This document shows positions 23,433 through 36,322 of a stretch of 64,000 nucleotides of DNA, one piece after another; within the stretch, counting starts at the first letter, position 1; every line of letters begins with the position of its first letter. The notes beneath the pieces were generated by a model, which had not been told where the DNA came from, ran no database searches, and saw only the letters and a list, made by a program, of their open reading frames with translations. The position numbers and the translations under genes are program-made. Source of the DNA: Selaginella moellendorffii (lineage: Eukaryota > Streptophyta > Lycopodiopsida > Selaginellales > Selaginellaceae); contig NW_003314269.1 of the NCBI RefSeq assembly GCF_000143415.4, positions 335,878 through 399,877 of the forward strand. The letters run 5' to 3'.

Positions 23433-25230
23433 CACAGGGGTTTCTCATTAAGTCAGTGCAAGACAAAAGAAAAGAGAACTTAAGTTAAGCCAAATATACT
23501 AAACAAGAAATATATAGAAGTTACTACTTTATATTTTGGCTAATTAGAGATGCTAAGACAAAGGGAATTATTATACCAATTTTTAGCCATTGTAACAGTA
23601 AGAGAAAAATATCCAAAAGGATTTGCCAATAGGTAGCTTTTAGTACCTATAGTTAGATTTGCGATACAAAGAACACTTAACTCAACTTAATTGAGAATAA
23701 CAATTATAAAAATAAATTAAATAATGTGACAGAAGAAGAAAGTATTACAAATGAAATGGTTGATACTTGCCTTATAACATCACTAACTCATCTCTAAAAT
23801 TATCTTCAAAACAATCAAATTTCTCATTATAATTAAAAATCCACTTGACCTTATAAACATTGTCCTCTAAAGGCTTGATTTTCAAATATATATCATCCAT
23901 AACTCTCCAATCAATGTGATCATAATCACATTTCACATCAATAAAACATGATAAAACATCGAGAACAAAAGAGGTTGTAATTCCATCTCATAGAAGCTAG
24001 AGATAATAACAAACTAAAGATTGGAGTAGCATCAACAAAATCATACTTTACAACACTAAAAACTTGATAGCAAGAACAATATTGCTAGATAAGGACAATA
24101 GAGCAACATTTATATCCTTGAACAACACCTCCTTAATTGACAATGGTGTGGTATAAAAATAAAAAAGAAAGAATATATCTAAATATAGCAATACCTAGAT
24201 GTCGCAAATGTGACTTTAGGTATTGAAAGATATTTGTCGGCCAATCCTTATGAACACTCTCTCCTCATTGCCATGACAGCAGGAAGTTAATACTATTGGT
24301 TCCCTTTATCAGCCCCTCTTATCCAAGTGTTAGTAAATTAGACTTAACTTCTGTACTTGGCAAGATAAGCATAAGGAAGGAATTCCTAAATATCTATTTA
24401 ACCAAACATATTTGGCCTAGTTTGTTAGTTTTATTTTGCTCTATTTTGCACTAACTTGGCAAAAATTCCCATGATATTGAGTTTAGTCCCTTAATATTAT
24501 TACATGGTAGTTTACCGTGTCTACTAAACACCTTCGCTATCATGCCTTATGTGTTGGTTTTATTCCGGATCCATATTTTATTTATGGTAAGTGTCTAGAT
24601 CCACCTAAGAGGCATATTTACAGAATGTAGAGAATGTCCTAAACCTTATAATGTTGTTCCTGCTCCCTAATTTGCAATTTAGCACCATTCCATATTTAGT
24701 AAGTTTTTACACTTGTCCCAAAGACTAACTCTTGGTATTAAGGGAGACTAGGGGTGAAAGCATATGTTCCTCAAGGGGCTATGGAGGGTTCTAAATGTAT
24801 AGTAGGGATAGTGGTTAGAATGCATATCTGACCACCTAAAACATTAATTTGGCTTTCACTAAGCTATGTTGTTCCTTGTTTTGCATTCGGCTTGGGTTTA
24901 AGCCCAAGCTTTCTACTGTTCTAGTTGGTGGGGTACCCTCCTTCTTGCATTAGGCCACCGGCATACCAAAATTGTGCCAAACAAGAGTGTACTAAACCCT
25001 CATTTCATAATGCAATGACATTGGAATCCAGCTCCAAATTTATATGTGCTACACTAGAATTCTAAATCTAGCAAATAAATCTAAATCTAAAGAAGAACAA
25101 AAGAACCAAAAATCAACAATATAATCTTGAAAATTAAAGTAAAGGATTGTTAAAAAGCTTTGCCCCCTAAAGAAAATCTACACCTCCATGAAATAGATAT
25201 ATTAATTGGGGTTTAAACTCTATGTGTGTG
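23433..25230. repeat. AT-rich region with inverted dispersed repeat
   Basis: About 24440-24990 is a diverged inverted copy of 11135-11700. The stretch 23433-24240 is AT-rich with no recognisable gene. A (TG)n microsatellite lies at about 25223-25238. Confidence 0.55.
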
Positions 25231-27126
25231 TGTGTGTGGCTACGATCTACAGTTTAAATATAACTCTTACATTATCTAAATCTTACTTTCTTTTTAGCTT
25301 TTTCAATTTCTTCTCTTTTGTTTCTTTTCCTTTTCATTCATCTTCAAGGTAGATCAGTAGCCTCCTTCTCTTTTAACTTTAGAGTAGTAGTTAGTGTGAT
25401 AATATATAGTTGCAATTGAACAATTAAACTTAGTTGATGGCAATATTCATGGCGCATAATATAACTTCTACTACTTTTGCTGCTAATCCTCCCGTCTGTT
25501 TGGAGTTCTTCTATGAGAATCTTGAGGATGATGTGTATCATTAGTTCGATCACTTTATAGTGATTGTTACCTATCATTCTTGGGATGATACTCAACATTT
25601 AGGTGAGTTTTCCATGTGCTTCCAAGGGACAACATTACAATGGTACAATCATTTGTGTGTAGCCACTCGTGTGCATTGAAGCATTCTCCCAAATATTTTC
25701 AACCACATATTTAGACATGCTGATGATTGTGACGATGCCTTCCAACAATTGCATCATTTTCATCAAGGGTTATTTGAATTAGTGATGCAATTTAGCATTT
25801 ACTTTTGGAGCCTCTTGCTTTATGTAAAACCAAATATGTTGAAGTAGATTAAATTGGGAATGTTGTGGCTAGCACCTTATCAAGATTTTGTGGGACTTAT
25901 GCATTAACTTGCTTCAACCACCCTTGATGATGCTCTTCAACTAACACAACATTATGAGACATCACTTCTTCCACTTCTTGCTACACATCCTTCAACTCCA
26001 CTTCCTACAGGAGATTGTTATGTTTCGATCAAAGTTGATGTTAGTGTTACTCATGTTCAAAGACAAAGGTGAGGACATGGTCATGGGCGTAATGTCTACT
26101 ATTAGGTGTGTGATGTGGTTAGTTACACATATCGACATTATCAGCATTTTCCAGATTGGCATCCTCCATTTCCTAAGTGGAGGCTTTAGCATCAATAACG
26201 CCCTATTAATACTATTGCAGTGGAAGGTTTGGATATTGAAATTCTTTTAGGAAACAAAATGTCATGCAAATAGTGGAGGGTCCTTACATGAATAAGTTAG
26301 TACCCCTCCATCTTTCTTTCATTAGAATTATCAAGGGGTTCACTTAACATTAATTCACAATGTTTACTTTCCAAGCTCATTTTTATAATAAGAGGTTTTC
26401 TATTATTCTCTCTGTATTAATTGATATAAGCTTTCAGGATTATCTTCTATTACTTAGCTTATTGCCACACATTGCCATCTATATTTGTGTTGTATGGTAG
26501 AGCTAATTTTTCTTCTTTATAGTAATAGCTATATATACATATGCACAAAATGAGGCAAACTTAGTTATGTTTGTGGGTGATCTCTAGCTTGAGCTTCAAT
26601 TGTTGTAAGTGGTGCTAAGTCAAGTTTTTGACATTATTCTTGATATGAATTAGTTGGGTGCAAATATGCCAAATGTGACTTTGAGGCTTTTCCCCCTTAT
26701 CTCATACTTCCTTATATTTTTTTATTCCTTTCACTTTTATTCAATTTCATCCTTTTGGTTTTACCTCTACTTCCATTACTTTTGTCTCCTCATTACTTCT
26801 ATATTTTTAGCTTATTCTTCTATTCTTTCTTCAGATCCATTTAACAATCTTTGTGTTATAGTGGTTGACCGGCTCTAATCTATTTGAATTTGACCTGTCA
26901 TCTAGCAAAATTGCAACATGTCGTCCTATTACAACTATAGATACTTGCAACTATTGACCAACTCATGAAAGAGTATGTTAATCTCTTTGAATTTGACCTG
27001 TCATTTAGAGCCAAGATTGCAATATGTCATTCTATTCCAATTAAAGATGCTCTTCTAATCAAGATTTTTATTCATCATCAATCATCTAAAGAAATCAAAA
27101 TTTTATGTGCAAATATCAAAGAGATG
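25231..27126 (+). mobile_element. Decayed Ty3/gypsy retrotransposon, copy C (5' half)
   Basis: This plus-strand member of the same family runs LTR-like leader, gag from ATG at 25438 (MAIFMAHNITSTTFAANPP), gag body with a QWYNHL-type segment (about 25650) and DALQLTQHYE-like segment (about 25930), protease end (about 26640-26700), then the first part of RT (26950-27126). It is cut off at 27127 by a TRIM LTR fragment. Multiple stops are present. Confidence 0.7.
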
Positions 27127-27204
27127 TTGAGGGGCAATTGCTTAATGACAGAGCCCTTAGTAGCTTTATTTATCCCCCAAAGTTCTAAAGATTCACAGTG
27201 ATAG

Positions 27205-27208
<4 letters not shown>
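27127..27208 (-). repeat. TRIM LTR fragment, inverted
   Basis: This is the reverse complement of the central part of the TRIM LTR (TACTATCACC...TAAATAGGG...GCAATTGCCCC; compare 894-972). It sits exactly where RT similarity of gypsy copy C stops, and is followed by a TA microsatellite. Confidence 0.75.

Positions 27209-27267
<59 letters not shown>
27206..27267. repeat. (TA)n/(AC)n microsatellite
   Basis: There are about 24 TA units followed by a short AC run, at the junction between the TRIM LTR fragment and gypsy LTR-like sequence. Confidence 0.95.
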
Positions 27268-27289
27268 TATGGAAATGGAATACAGAAAT

Positions 27290-30200
27290 GTATATATCAA
27301 TTAGCCCAAAACCCCTAACTTATATACAAAAGCAAGAGCAAGTGGTTCAAATTGAAACCAATCTAATAGGTATCAAAATCCAACTATGCTAATATTAGTA
27401 TATGGCATTATAGCTATACACTTGGACCTTATATCATCCCCTCTTCTTGAAATGATGGAAGATAGTCAAAGTTCTTTAGTGGATAAACTGAAATTTGAAG
27501 AAACATTAGGAGAAGGCATCAGGGCATCTGTAAGTGGTGCCAATTGTTCATGATCTCTTTGTATGAAATATTTCATTTGCTACATATGCACAATTTCTAG
27601 AGGACATCATACTGAACTTTATAAACCTGTAGTCCAACTTGCTGCAATACCCAATACAACCCTTCCACAGATCAAGGAGCCCCTTAAACAAACCATATAC
27701 TATAAAATTAAGAAAATAAATTAACACAAAATCATCCATTTTATACTCTATAGGTGGACGATGATGGGAGTTGTAATGTCATTATTGTCCCACTTGTATG
27801 CAGCCTAAGTGTTCAGTAGACTCTACTCAGACTAATGGAAGAATGCTCATCAAATCCTAAAACCTAGTACCGATAGCTTATTGCAATTGCAAAGGTAAAT
27901 TCAACTCTGTTGATAATATAAAATTATGACTATATAAGAGTTTATATGGTGAAGCACCAATAGAATTCTGCTCCTTTATAACATATGTATACCAAAGAAA
28001 TGACAAATAACCATCCTAATTTAAATACTAAAAGTTCACATACTTCGTGATCATTGCTTTGAAGGTCTGAACAAGTTGTTCCACCAAACCATTTATTTGT
28101 GGATGATAAGCACTTGTGAAAATGTGGCGTATCCCCAACCGAGATGTTAAAACATGAAATATCTCAGCCATAAATGTGAAACTATTATTTGAGAGAATTT
28201 GCTTTGGACAAAGATGTTGAAACATCACTTGATTGAGGAGGAAGTATCCAATAGCAGCTGCAGATACACTAATAAAAGCACTAACTTCTACCCAATAAAT
28301 TAAGTAATCAAAAGTAATAATGATATACTTATTGCTAATAATTAACCATGGAAAAGGCCTAATTAAATCAAATGCCACCAACTCAAACGGATGGGAAATT
28401 GCAATTAACTTTAACCATCCTTTTGCAGCACAAGGAGTAGTATTACAAACTTGGCATCAAACACAACTACACACATACTTGACAACATCATGTTGCATCT
28501 TTGGCTAATAGAAAGATTTGTATAACTTTTTAATCATATAACAATGTCCTATATAGCCACCTAGAATAAAGAATTATGGTAGGCATAGAGAAAACATAGA
28601 ATAAATATTGAAGACACCACTAGTGATAAATGATAATCAAGATTCGTTCCCATAAAATAAAAAAAGTTTTCTTCAAAACGATATTAAGAATGTAAATGCC
28701 AAAATGGCAAGTTATTAGCAAGTGATACAAGATTCTTAAACCCATCACAAAGCTCAACCTTTTAAGCCTCATGAACCTTATCAAGAGATTTTTATTTACA
28801 CTAAACATTAAGTACAATAGCTACCAATGGCATGAAATCATCCTCTTAAAAATCCAGAGATTCTAAAATAATAAGCTTATCAAAAATATGAGAAGAGAGT
28901 GAAAAAGGAATAAAAACTTGAGAATGGGTATCAATATCAGCTATAAAACTCCCCAATTGATGAACAACATCAAAATCATATATATAAAGCTTCAAAGCCT
29001 ACGACCAACCAAGTTTCTTTGCTTCAATAATAACCCTAATATGATCATCTTTTAGTAATGTCTAAGTGCTATATAGATATGTATAGAGTTTCTCAAAACC
29101 CTAAACTGTTGATATACATTCCTCTATTGTGGAATAATTTACCTCCACTAGTTATAATGTATAGCTGATATATGCAATGGGATGGTGCTGACCAAACACA
29201 CTTGGGCTCTCTTGTATCAACACAATTCCAAGACTGATAATAGAAGCATCCATATGCAAAATGAAAAACTAAGTATAGTTAGAATACACCAAAATTGAAG
29301 AAGTTATTAACAACTCTTTGAGATCTATAAATGTCTGTACATAGCCTTTAGATCAAATAAAAAATGATGTTAATAACTTTAACAATGCTCACAATAGTGT
29401 AGAGCAATTAAAAAGATGATCAATAAAAAAATTAAGATATTGTACCTTGCTTAAAAAGTGTGGCATATCATTCATACACTTTAGAGTATGGAACTTTAAA
29501 ATAGCCATAAGTTTGTTAACATCAATTTACAAGAAATATGGTACCTAAGATAAATTGTGTCCTTGGACATAAATATACATTTTAATCATTTCAACTTTAA
29601 ACCAACTTCCAATAACCGATTCAACACCTTCCGAATATCATAAATGTTCTCCTTCTATATCTCTTATGAGTGGATTAAAACATCATCAATAAAGTCAATA
29701 GTCACCTCTAGTATATTATAAAGAACCTCATTCATCATCCACTAAAAAGTCATTAGAACATTGTTCAAACCAAACAACATCACTAAGAATTTATACAAAA
29801 GTTGTCTTAAGAACATCATTGTCAACCATTGACACTTGCTATTACCCAAAAACAAGATCTAACTTGATGAACTAATGATTTCTCCCTAAATGATCTAGAA
29901 ATTCAACAGTGTGAGGAAGAAGATACATATTTGGGATAGTCATTTTATTTAACAGTTAATAGTTGATGCAAAAATGAATACTTCTATTAGACTTCATGAC
30001 AAGATGAGGTTTACACACTCAAGAACTTTATGAATTTCAGATAACGCCTTCTCCAAAATTTCCTTGATGTTTACATGTAAAATCTTGATCTTCTTAGACG
30101 ATTGACAATGAGTAGAAACCTTGATTAAACAAGCACCTCTAATTGAAATAGAATGATATGTTGCAATCTTGGCCTCAGATGATAGGTTAAATTCAAAGAG

Positions 30201-31500
30201 ATCGGTATACTCCTTCATGAGCTAATCAATTGCTGCAACACAAAGACCATTGAATGGATCAAAAGAGGGAATAAAGAAACAAAATAGAAACATAGGAGAA
30301 AATAATGGGGAGATAAAAGTGATAGAAATAAAAGTAGAAGCAAAAGAATAAAAACGAACAAAAATAAAAGGAATAGAAGAAATATAAAAAAGTATAAGAT
30401 AAAGGAGAGAACCCTTAAAGTCACATTTGGCATGATTGCGTTATAATTAATTTATACTAAATATGAAGTAAAAAACTTGACTCAACACCACTTGCAATAA
30501 CTATAGTTCAAGCTCAGATCACTCACATGCACAATTAGGTTTGCCTCATTTTATACACATGCATGTGTATAGCTATTATCATAAAAAATGAAAACTGACT
30601 CTATTGCATGATATAATGTAGATGGCAACATATAGTAATAGGTTGAGTAATAAAAGATAAAATCGACCCATATGGAGAAAATAATAGAAGACCTTTTGTT
30701 ATAAAAATAAATTTGGAAAGTAGGGACCGAATGAACCCCTTAATGATACTCTCAAAAAAAAGATGGAGGGGTCGATGACTTATTTGCACAAGACTCTCCA
30801 CTACTTATGTGACTCCTCATTTTCTAGAAATATCTTGGTATCTAGACCTTCCACTATAATAACACTAATAGGACGTTGTTAATGCTAAATTTTCCATTTA
30901 GAAAATAAAGGTTGTCAATCCGAAAAATGCCAACAATGCTAATAAGTGTGATTAACTTCATCACTCGCATAACAGTAAACATCACAGCAATAATTATATT
31001 CTTGCCCTTATCCTTGAACTCAGGCAGTAGTAGCATTAACCTCCATTAGAATAAAACCATCTCTCATAAAAAGTAAAACTCAAAGAAGTGTAGTGAAAAG
31101 TGGAAGAAACAATGTCTCATAACATTTTGCCAAACAAAGCATCATCAAAAGTGGTTGAAGCAAGTGTATTCATAAGTTTTACAAAATCTTGATAAAGTAC
31201 TAGCCACAATATTCCTAACTTGATTCACTCTAACATATTTGTCTTCACACGAAGCAAAAAGCTTCGGAAATGAATGCTAAATTTTATCACTAACTCAAAT
31301 AACTCTTGACAAAGATGATATAATTGTTAGAAGGCATCATCACAATCATCGACATATTCAAATGTGCATTTAAAAATGTTTGGGAGAATGCTTCAATCTG
31401 CACAAATAAAAGAAAGTGGTTTAAATTGATGATGGCTATTAAAATCTCACTATGCTAATTTTAGTATATAGCATCATAGCCATACACTTAAACCTCACAT
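27290..31500 (-). mobile_element. Decayed Ty3/gypsy retrotransposon, copy B
   Basis: This is a minus-strand relative of copy A. LTR-like ends lie at about 31500 (TGTGAGGTTTAAGTG) and 27300-27440. Gag C-terminal remains are at about 31036-30854, protease end and RT start at about 30480-30000, RT at about 29900-29400, an RNase H relic at about 29300-28990 and integrase at 28381-28028. It is more AT-rich and more damaged than copy A except for its integrase. Confidence 0.75.
28028..28381 (-). pseudogene. Integrase core relic (gypsy copy B)
   Basis: A 117-codon open stretch fits the DDE integrase core. The first Asp is in the FDLIRPFP context, then KYIIITFDYLIYWVEVSAF, LGIRHIFTSAYHPQINGLVE with the catalytic Glu. 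The second Asp, normally in an SDNG.F motif, is replaced (SNNSFTF), so catalysis would be lost. It is a relic lacking the rest of the polyprotein. Confidence 0.85.
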
Positions 31501-31502
31501 TT

Positions 31503-31504
<2 letters not shown>

Positions 31505-31533
<29 letters not shown>

Positions 31534-31556
31534 CATACATATATATGTATATATAT
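31505..31556. repeat. (TA)n microsatellite with interruptions
   Basis: This is a TA-rich run next to the 5' edge of gypsy copy B. The region from here to about 31700 is AT-rich and holds no gene; gene-like GC content starts just after. Confidence 0.9.
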
Positions 31557-31763
31557 GGGTGAATGCAGATGGGAATTAGACCAAATTCAAATGAATAGTT
31601 CATATACTATAATATTATAATTAAAATATTACTTAGACAAAGTAATATATATATAGAACACATGTATATATATATGAAGCATCATTGATGACCTCAACAA
31701 ACTCCTAGCCTAGGATCTGGCCAGACTAAGAAATTGATACTCCTTTCATCCACTGGCTACTTG

Positions 31764-32327
31764 CTAGCCCATTGCAATAGCAGGGCAATCATCTTGGACA
31801 AACTTCCAGCTATAGAGCACCTCTTGGCCCTGAAAGAGTTTTAATAATTCCTTCCAATAACGCCTGCCATCCACAAGCTCATCACCACGCTTGCAGACGA
31901 CTGGGCTGGTGGAGGGATATTTGGCTCGCAGGAGGCCGGATGCCTTCCTCGAGCCGAGATGGCATTGGGAATCGTCCTCAATGATCGCGATGTTGATTCC
32001 TCGTTCTTTGCAAAGGAGTTCCGCGAGAAAAAGCTCCTCAATAACTTCGCCTCTTTGCAGCTGCTGCTGGATCCACAGATTAACATGCTCCAACAATTCG
32101 GATTTGCGAGGTGCCCCAGGAATGCAACGGCATCGGGCAATGAAACCTTTGTGAAGGTTCTCTATTTGTGTGTCCCAAACAATGTAAAGTTCCATTTCCG
32201 CTACCATGGAGCTCATAGTTCTAGATCCATGGTGTTTGGCAGCATGATTGAAAAATATCATCATGATTAAATAACAATTGTCCTGATCACTGTGAGGCAT
32301 TTTAATCGCGGTAAGCAAACGAGGCAC
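31764..32327 (-). CDS. Orphan ORF, unknown function
   Basis: This is an uninterrupted 187-codon minus-strand ORF that I cannot assign to a family. The first Met is only 40 bp beyond the FAO stop codon, so a start at Met38 (about 32216, MSSMVAEMELYIVW) is more plausible. That gives a protein of about 150 residues. The middle is charged and helical-looking (ELLEHVNLWIQQQLQRG, EELFLAELLCKERGINI), with no signal peptide or membrane segment. It is the first gene-like sequence after the transposon block. It could be a lineage-specific gene or the last exon of a larger one; conservation is untested. Confidence 0.4.
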   Translation of the reverse strand: MPRLLTAIKMPHSDQDNCYLIMMIFFNHAAKHHGSRTMSSMVAEMELYIVWDTQIENLHKGFIARCRCIPGAPRKSELLEHVNLWIQQQLQRGEVIEELFLAELLCKERGINIAIIEDDSQCHLGSRKASGLLRAKYPSTSPVVCKRGDELVDGRRYWKELLKLFQGQEVLYSWKFVQDDCPAIAMG

Positions 32328-32367
32328 CCATTGCGAGGCGTGCTGACTTCCGCGTGACTTGGCTTCT

Positions 32368-34782
32368 TCATCGTGCTGCTAGAGATCTTGCGATGCGAGT
32401 GGCGGTGGAATGAGCGATCGACTGGATCGTGATCATGGGATTCACTCCCGACGCAGTGGGCAAGACGCTACCATCGCCCACAAACAGCCCCTCCACCTCC
32501 CAGCTCTCGCAATTGGGATCTACCACCGAGCAGCGCTGATCTGTGCCCATCCGGCAGCTTCCCATCTGATGGGCAGATATGATCGGCGTGGACAGCCTCT
32601 GAAACATTCTCCCCAGCACTCGCTTCAAGAAAATCTCCAGTTCCTTCTCCCGCTGCAGAGGCGTCCAAGATTGATCCACCGAGAAGATCTCGCCAGCAAC
32701 GGAGTGTAATCCCACCGCCTCCGCCCCGGCCGCCACCAGCGCCCTCACAGCGAGCTCGGTCCCCTCCACGAGGCTCTCCCTGTCCGAGAAGCAGAGCGGA
32801 TAATCCAAAATGAGCTTCCCGCCGGGCGTCTCATCGACGGTCCCCCTGCCCCGGTCGCGGTTGAGGACGATGATCGTGGCCGTCCGCGGGAATCTGAGCA
32901 TCTGGCGCTTGGCATCCACGCCGGATCTCCAGGGCGCCAGCACTGCATAATTGCCAGGGTGTACACATGGCGTCTCTAGAATGCTGCCGTACCCCGTGGT
33001 GTCCCACCGCGCCGCCTCGCTGGAGAAGGCAGTCATGATCCCGCCCGTGTAGCTGTTGCCCGGCAGAATATCCTCCCGCGGGAAGTAGCCCCACGCCGCT
33101 ACCACCGGGTGCACCGACAGGTGGCGGCCAATGTGGGGGTTCCGTCCGCCGCTCCGGCGGAGCAGCGGCGGCGTGAAGAGCGCGCCGCACGCCGCCACCG
33201 TGACGCGCGACTCCACGTAGAAGCGAGCCTCCCCCGCGCGGGAGGATATACCCCGGGCCCTGTACGACCTCTCCCCCTGCCCACCCTGCGGCGCGGTGAC
33301 AATGCGGTCCACCCGGCAGCCCGTCACAACCACAGCGCCCGCCGTGGCGGCGTCGCAGAGCCATGTGTCACACGCCGATTGCTTCCTCACCGCGGCGGCC
33401 GCCGGGCAGCCGAACCCGCAGAAGCCGCAGCCATGATCCCGCGCGGCGTTCCGCGGGATGTCCCCCACGGAATATCCCTTCTCCGTACAGCCCCGCCGCA
33501 GCACCCGGTTCTGGAAGCTCTCTTCCGTACAGCCGTCCTGGACGCCCAGCCTCTGGCAGACGGCCTCCATCGCGTGCTGGTACTCGGGCCCCCCGAAACG
33601 GTTCTCCAGCCCCAGGGACGTCCACTCGTCCAGCACGTGTTTTGGAGTTTTGAGCGACGCGGCCCAGTTGACGGCCGAGCCCCCGCCTAGAGTTGTCCCG
33701 GCCAGGAGAATCACCGAGCCATCCTCCGTCGTGAGAGCTCCACTTTGCTCGTACATGGCCTTCATGGACGGACCTTCGAGCAGCGAGAGGCCCCGGCGTG
33801 GAAAGTAGCCACCTTTCTCTAGCACCACCACCTTGAATCCCTGCTGCGCGAGCCTCGCGGCTATGACGGAGCCTCCGGAACCAGAGCCTACCACCACCAC
33901 GTCGCATTTTATCCCAAAGTCCTTGCCGCTGGCGGTGGAAGGATCGTTTCTTTCCTCTAGATGGTCGACCTTGTCCAGCATTGCGCAGCCCAGCTCCGCC
34001 AGCCGGGACTGGAAGTCTGGAGCTTTGGCATCCACGAGCCTGCGCTCCAGAGGGCTTGGAAGCGGCTCTTCGTGTTCCAGGACTGGCTCCGGGACCTCGT
34101 AGCCAATGGCCTTCCACGCGGGGTTTCGTCCCTTCTTGTCAGCCTGGAGAAGAAAGGATCAGCAAGGATGTAGAAAGAGAGCAAGTGTCATGACCCTGGA
34201 ATAGAACTTGAAGAGGGTGTAGCACTTGACGACTTTGAAGAGCATCTGGAGCTTGTGAAAGATGCTTCGAGACCAGTTGAGGAGGATCTTCTCGCGTTTT
34301 CCGAGCTCCAGGAGGGGAAAAGGCTGCACGAACGGGAACTCTGTGGTGACGCAGCTGAAGCCCGCGAGTAAAAGAGTCCCCAGGCGAGTGGACAGCATCA
34401 GGAAAGCTATGTAGATCAGAAAGTACTGCTGAGCAGTCGTCCACGCGCAGATCATCCCAGCGACCTGTTGTCAAACGTCGAAATCAAATCTGCGCTTCAT
34501 AAGAAACAGAAAAAGTTATTTTACCTCCGGAACGATGCCTGACTCGGACGCTGAGAGCTCGAAAAACTTCGCTTTGGCTGAATTGTCTTGCTTGCTCGCT
34601 TCCACGGGCAGCGACGGCACCAGAGTGTCACAAATGGCGTCAAGAACTTTCATCTGCCTCAGCGAGAAGCTGTGCTTCAAAGGCCTGCTTCCGCCCCGGA
34701 GCTCCGGATGAGTGAAGCTCAAGAGCTTGGAAATCTCATCGCCATCTTCAACAGCGCAGCCAGTAGCAGTGGCGGAAGACAT
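32368..34782 (-). CDS. Long-chain fatty alcohol oxidase (FAO), GMC family
   Basis: Three exons give 767 residues: 34782-34525, 34464-34195 and 34143-32368, with introns of 60 and 51 bp. FAO enzymes are FAD flavoproteins that oxidise long-chain fatty alcohols to aldehydes, usually membrane-associated. The N-terminal region has the plant FAO pattern, including LSTRLGTLLLAGF (a hydrophobic segment near residue 110) and NPAWKAIGYE before the flavin domain. The FAD-binding fold reads CDVVVVGSGSGGSVIAARL. The C-terminal GMC signature reads GSCRMGTD then GLFVGDGSVLPTASGVNP. Length agrees with plant FAOs (about 750). Splice choices keep frame and restore family sequence. All expected domains are present, so it looks intact. 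Confidence 0.93.
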
Positions 34783-35494
34783 AGCTCCAGCTTCCGTTGT
34801 TCCGCTGGATTGGAAGAAAGACCGGCGCGCTATAAACGCCAGGCCAGCGACCTCTGCTCTACTCCAGCAAGGAGAAGGATCTTCTCTGATAACTCCAAAA
34901 ATATTCCGGAGAAGTAAATAGTGGTTGACACTCCAATGCTCCTCACGATTCCCGCATTGATGGTAAGAATCGAAAGTACTGAATGCTGCTGCGATTGCAC
35001 CGCTTCGTCCGCTTTCGTTGAGGATTGAAGAAATTCTTGTACCGCTTCGGTTAAACCTTCAATAGCTGGAACTGGAAACTACAACCATCACCTTCATATC
35101 GATGGAACTTCTCAATATGCGCCCGTGATGATGTGTTCACTATATAGGTCCATCTCTCTGCAACGGAAAAAGAAAGAGGGATGGACAGAAAATCCAATCT
35201 CGTGAGTGAGTGACGCTTGGCTTGTCACATCTGTACCTACAAAAAACAAGTTTTGGTCAACAAACTTAACCAAGGAGAGCATTTACCTCTTGATTCTCTT
35301 GATCGCGCTCAACGACATTGCAAAACAAAGCCAGCCAAAAGAGAATGAGAATCAAACATAAAAACAAAGCAAATGCGACAACGCTCAAGAGAGAATGGTA
35401 ATCAGTCTGTCAATGGTTGTATATTCCATAACGGGCCTACTTTCAGGAGCGAAGATACTTGCGGGAGGCCAGGGTAAAACTTCGCTGTTTCATA

Positions 35495-36322
35495 TCAGAC
35501 CTTGTTCGCGGGAGGGATGACGGTGGAGTCGTGAGGGATTTCCGCGTAGATTCCCTTCATGGAGGCCTCATCCTCCATCCCGAAGTGATCCTCGCGAGCG
35601 TTTCCCAGGAGCATGAGACAAATGAGCCAGAAGAGCGTGCTGTCCAGAGCCAAAAACGCCGCTCCACCGAAAAGGCCAGTCTTTGCCGTCGGGCACCCGT
35701 CGGCTGCCAAGTGATAGTGCTTGTTTTGCTTGTGATGCATGCTCTCGCTGATCGTAGTCCACAGCAGGAGCCCCTCGGCCGTGAGATAGACAGCTCTGCG
35801 AAACAAAAAAACGAGCTTTCATGAGATCCTTCAATCTAGGAACTCTATAAAAGATCTGACAACTTCTACGAAACAAAAAAACGAAGAAAAGAACTGTAAG
35901 TCCATGAGATCCGCGGAATTCTGCCACTTCTACCTGAATGAACAGAGGAACTTACAGGCTGAGCACGAAGAATGTTGTAAACGCGGCGTTCTTCCAGAGA
36001 GCACTGTGAGGAATGTGCTTCCCATCGTAGGGAAAGAACAAGGCAACGAGAGCTACGCAGGTCGTGACGAAGAGCACCGCCACTGCCGCGGCTCCCAGCG
36101 AGATGCTCGCATCGCTAGGGTAATGGCAGATCGTGATGCCATTCACTGTCGTGCTTGTCACGCTTTCGGGCTGCAAATCAAGCCGGAATTTCAGTGCCTA
36201 GAGCTAAGAATCACGCAATTTCACAATACCTTCTTGTTCTCGGCCATGATCCCCAGGATGAAAGCCAGCGCGCCCAGAGTAGAAACGAGGAGCGCCGCCC
36301 GAGCAACGAGTCCCAATGCCAT
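35495..36322 (-). CDS. DUF1218 membrane protein (VCC/MWL-like)
   Basis: Three exons give 202 residues: 36322-36230, 36170-35956 and 35795-35495. The start MALGLVARAALLVSTLGALAF gives a signal-anchor/first membrane segment. Further hydrophobic segments follow around residues 50-75 (AAAVAVLFVTTCVALVALFF), 90-105 and 150-170 (FLALDSTLFWLICLMLLG), making about four membrane spans. This matches plant DUF1218 proteins, some of which affect vein patterning and wall lignin. Conserved Cys residues (ICHYP, DGCP) are present. The upstream 130 bp is shared with the divergent CRM gene. Confidence 0.8.

Noticed and set aside
22694-23488. ORFs spanning the N run
   Set aside because: They consist almost entirely of unknown residues from the assembly gap.
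23780-24060. Gene-like text on the minus strand reminiscent of a Copia-type pol
   Set aside because: Every frame is interrupted by stops and no RT or integrase motif could be identified.
33109-33690. Plus-strand ORF of 193 codons opposite the FAO gene
   Set aside because: It is the antisense shadow of a GC-rich exon with clear GMC oxidoreductase coding on the other strand.
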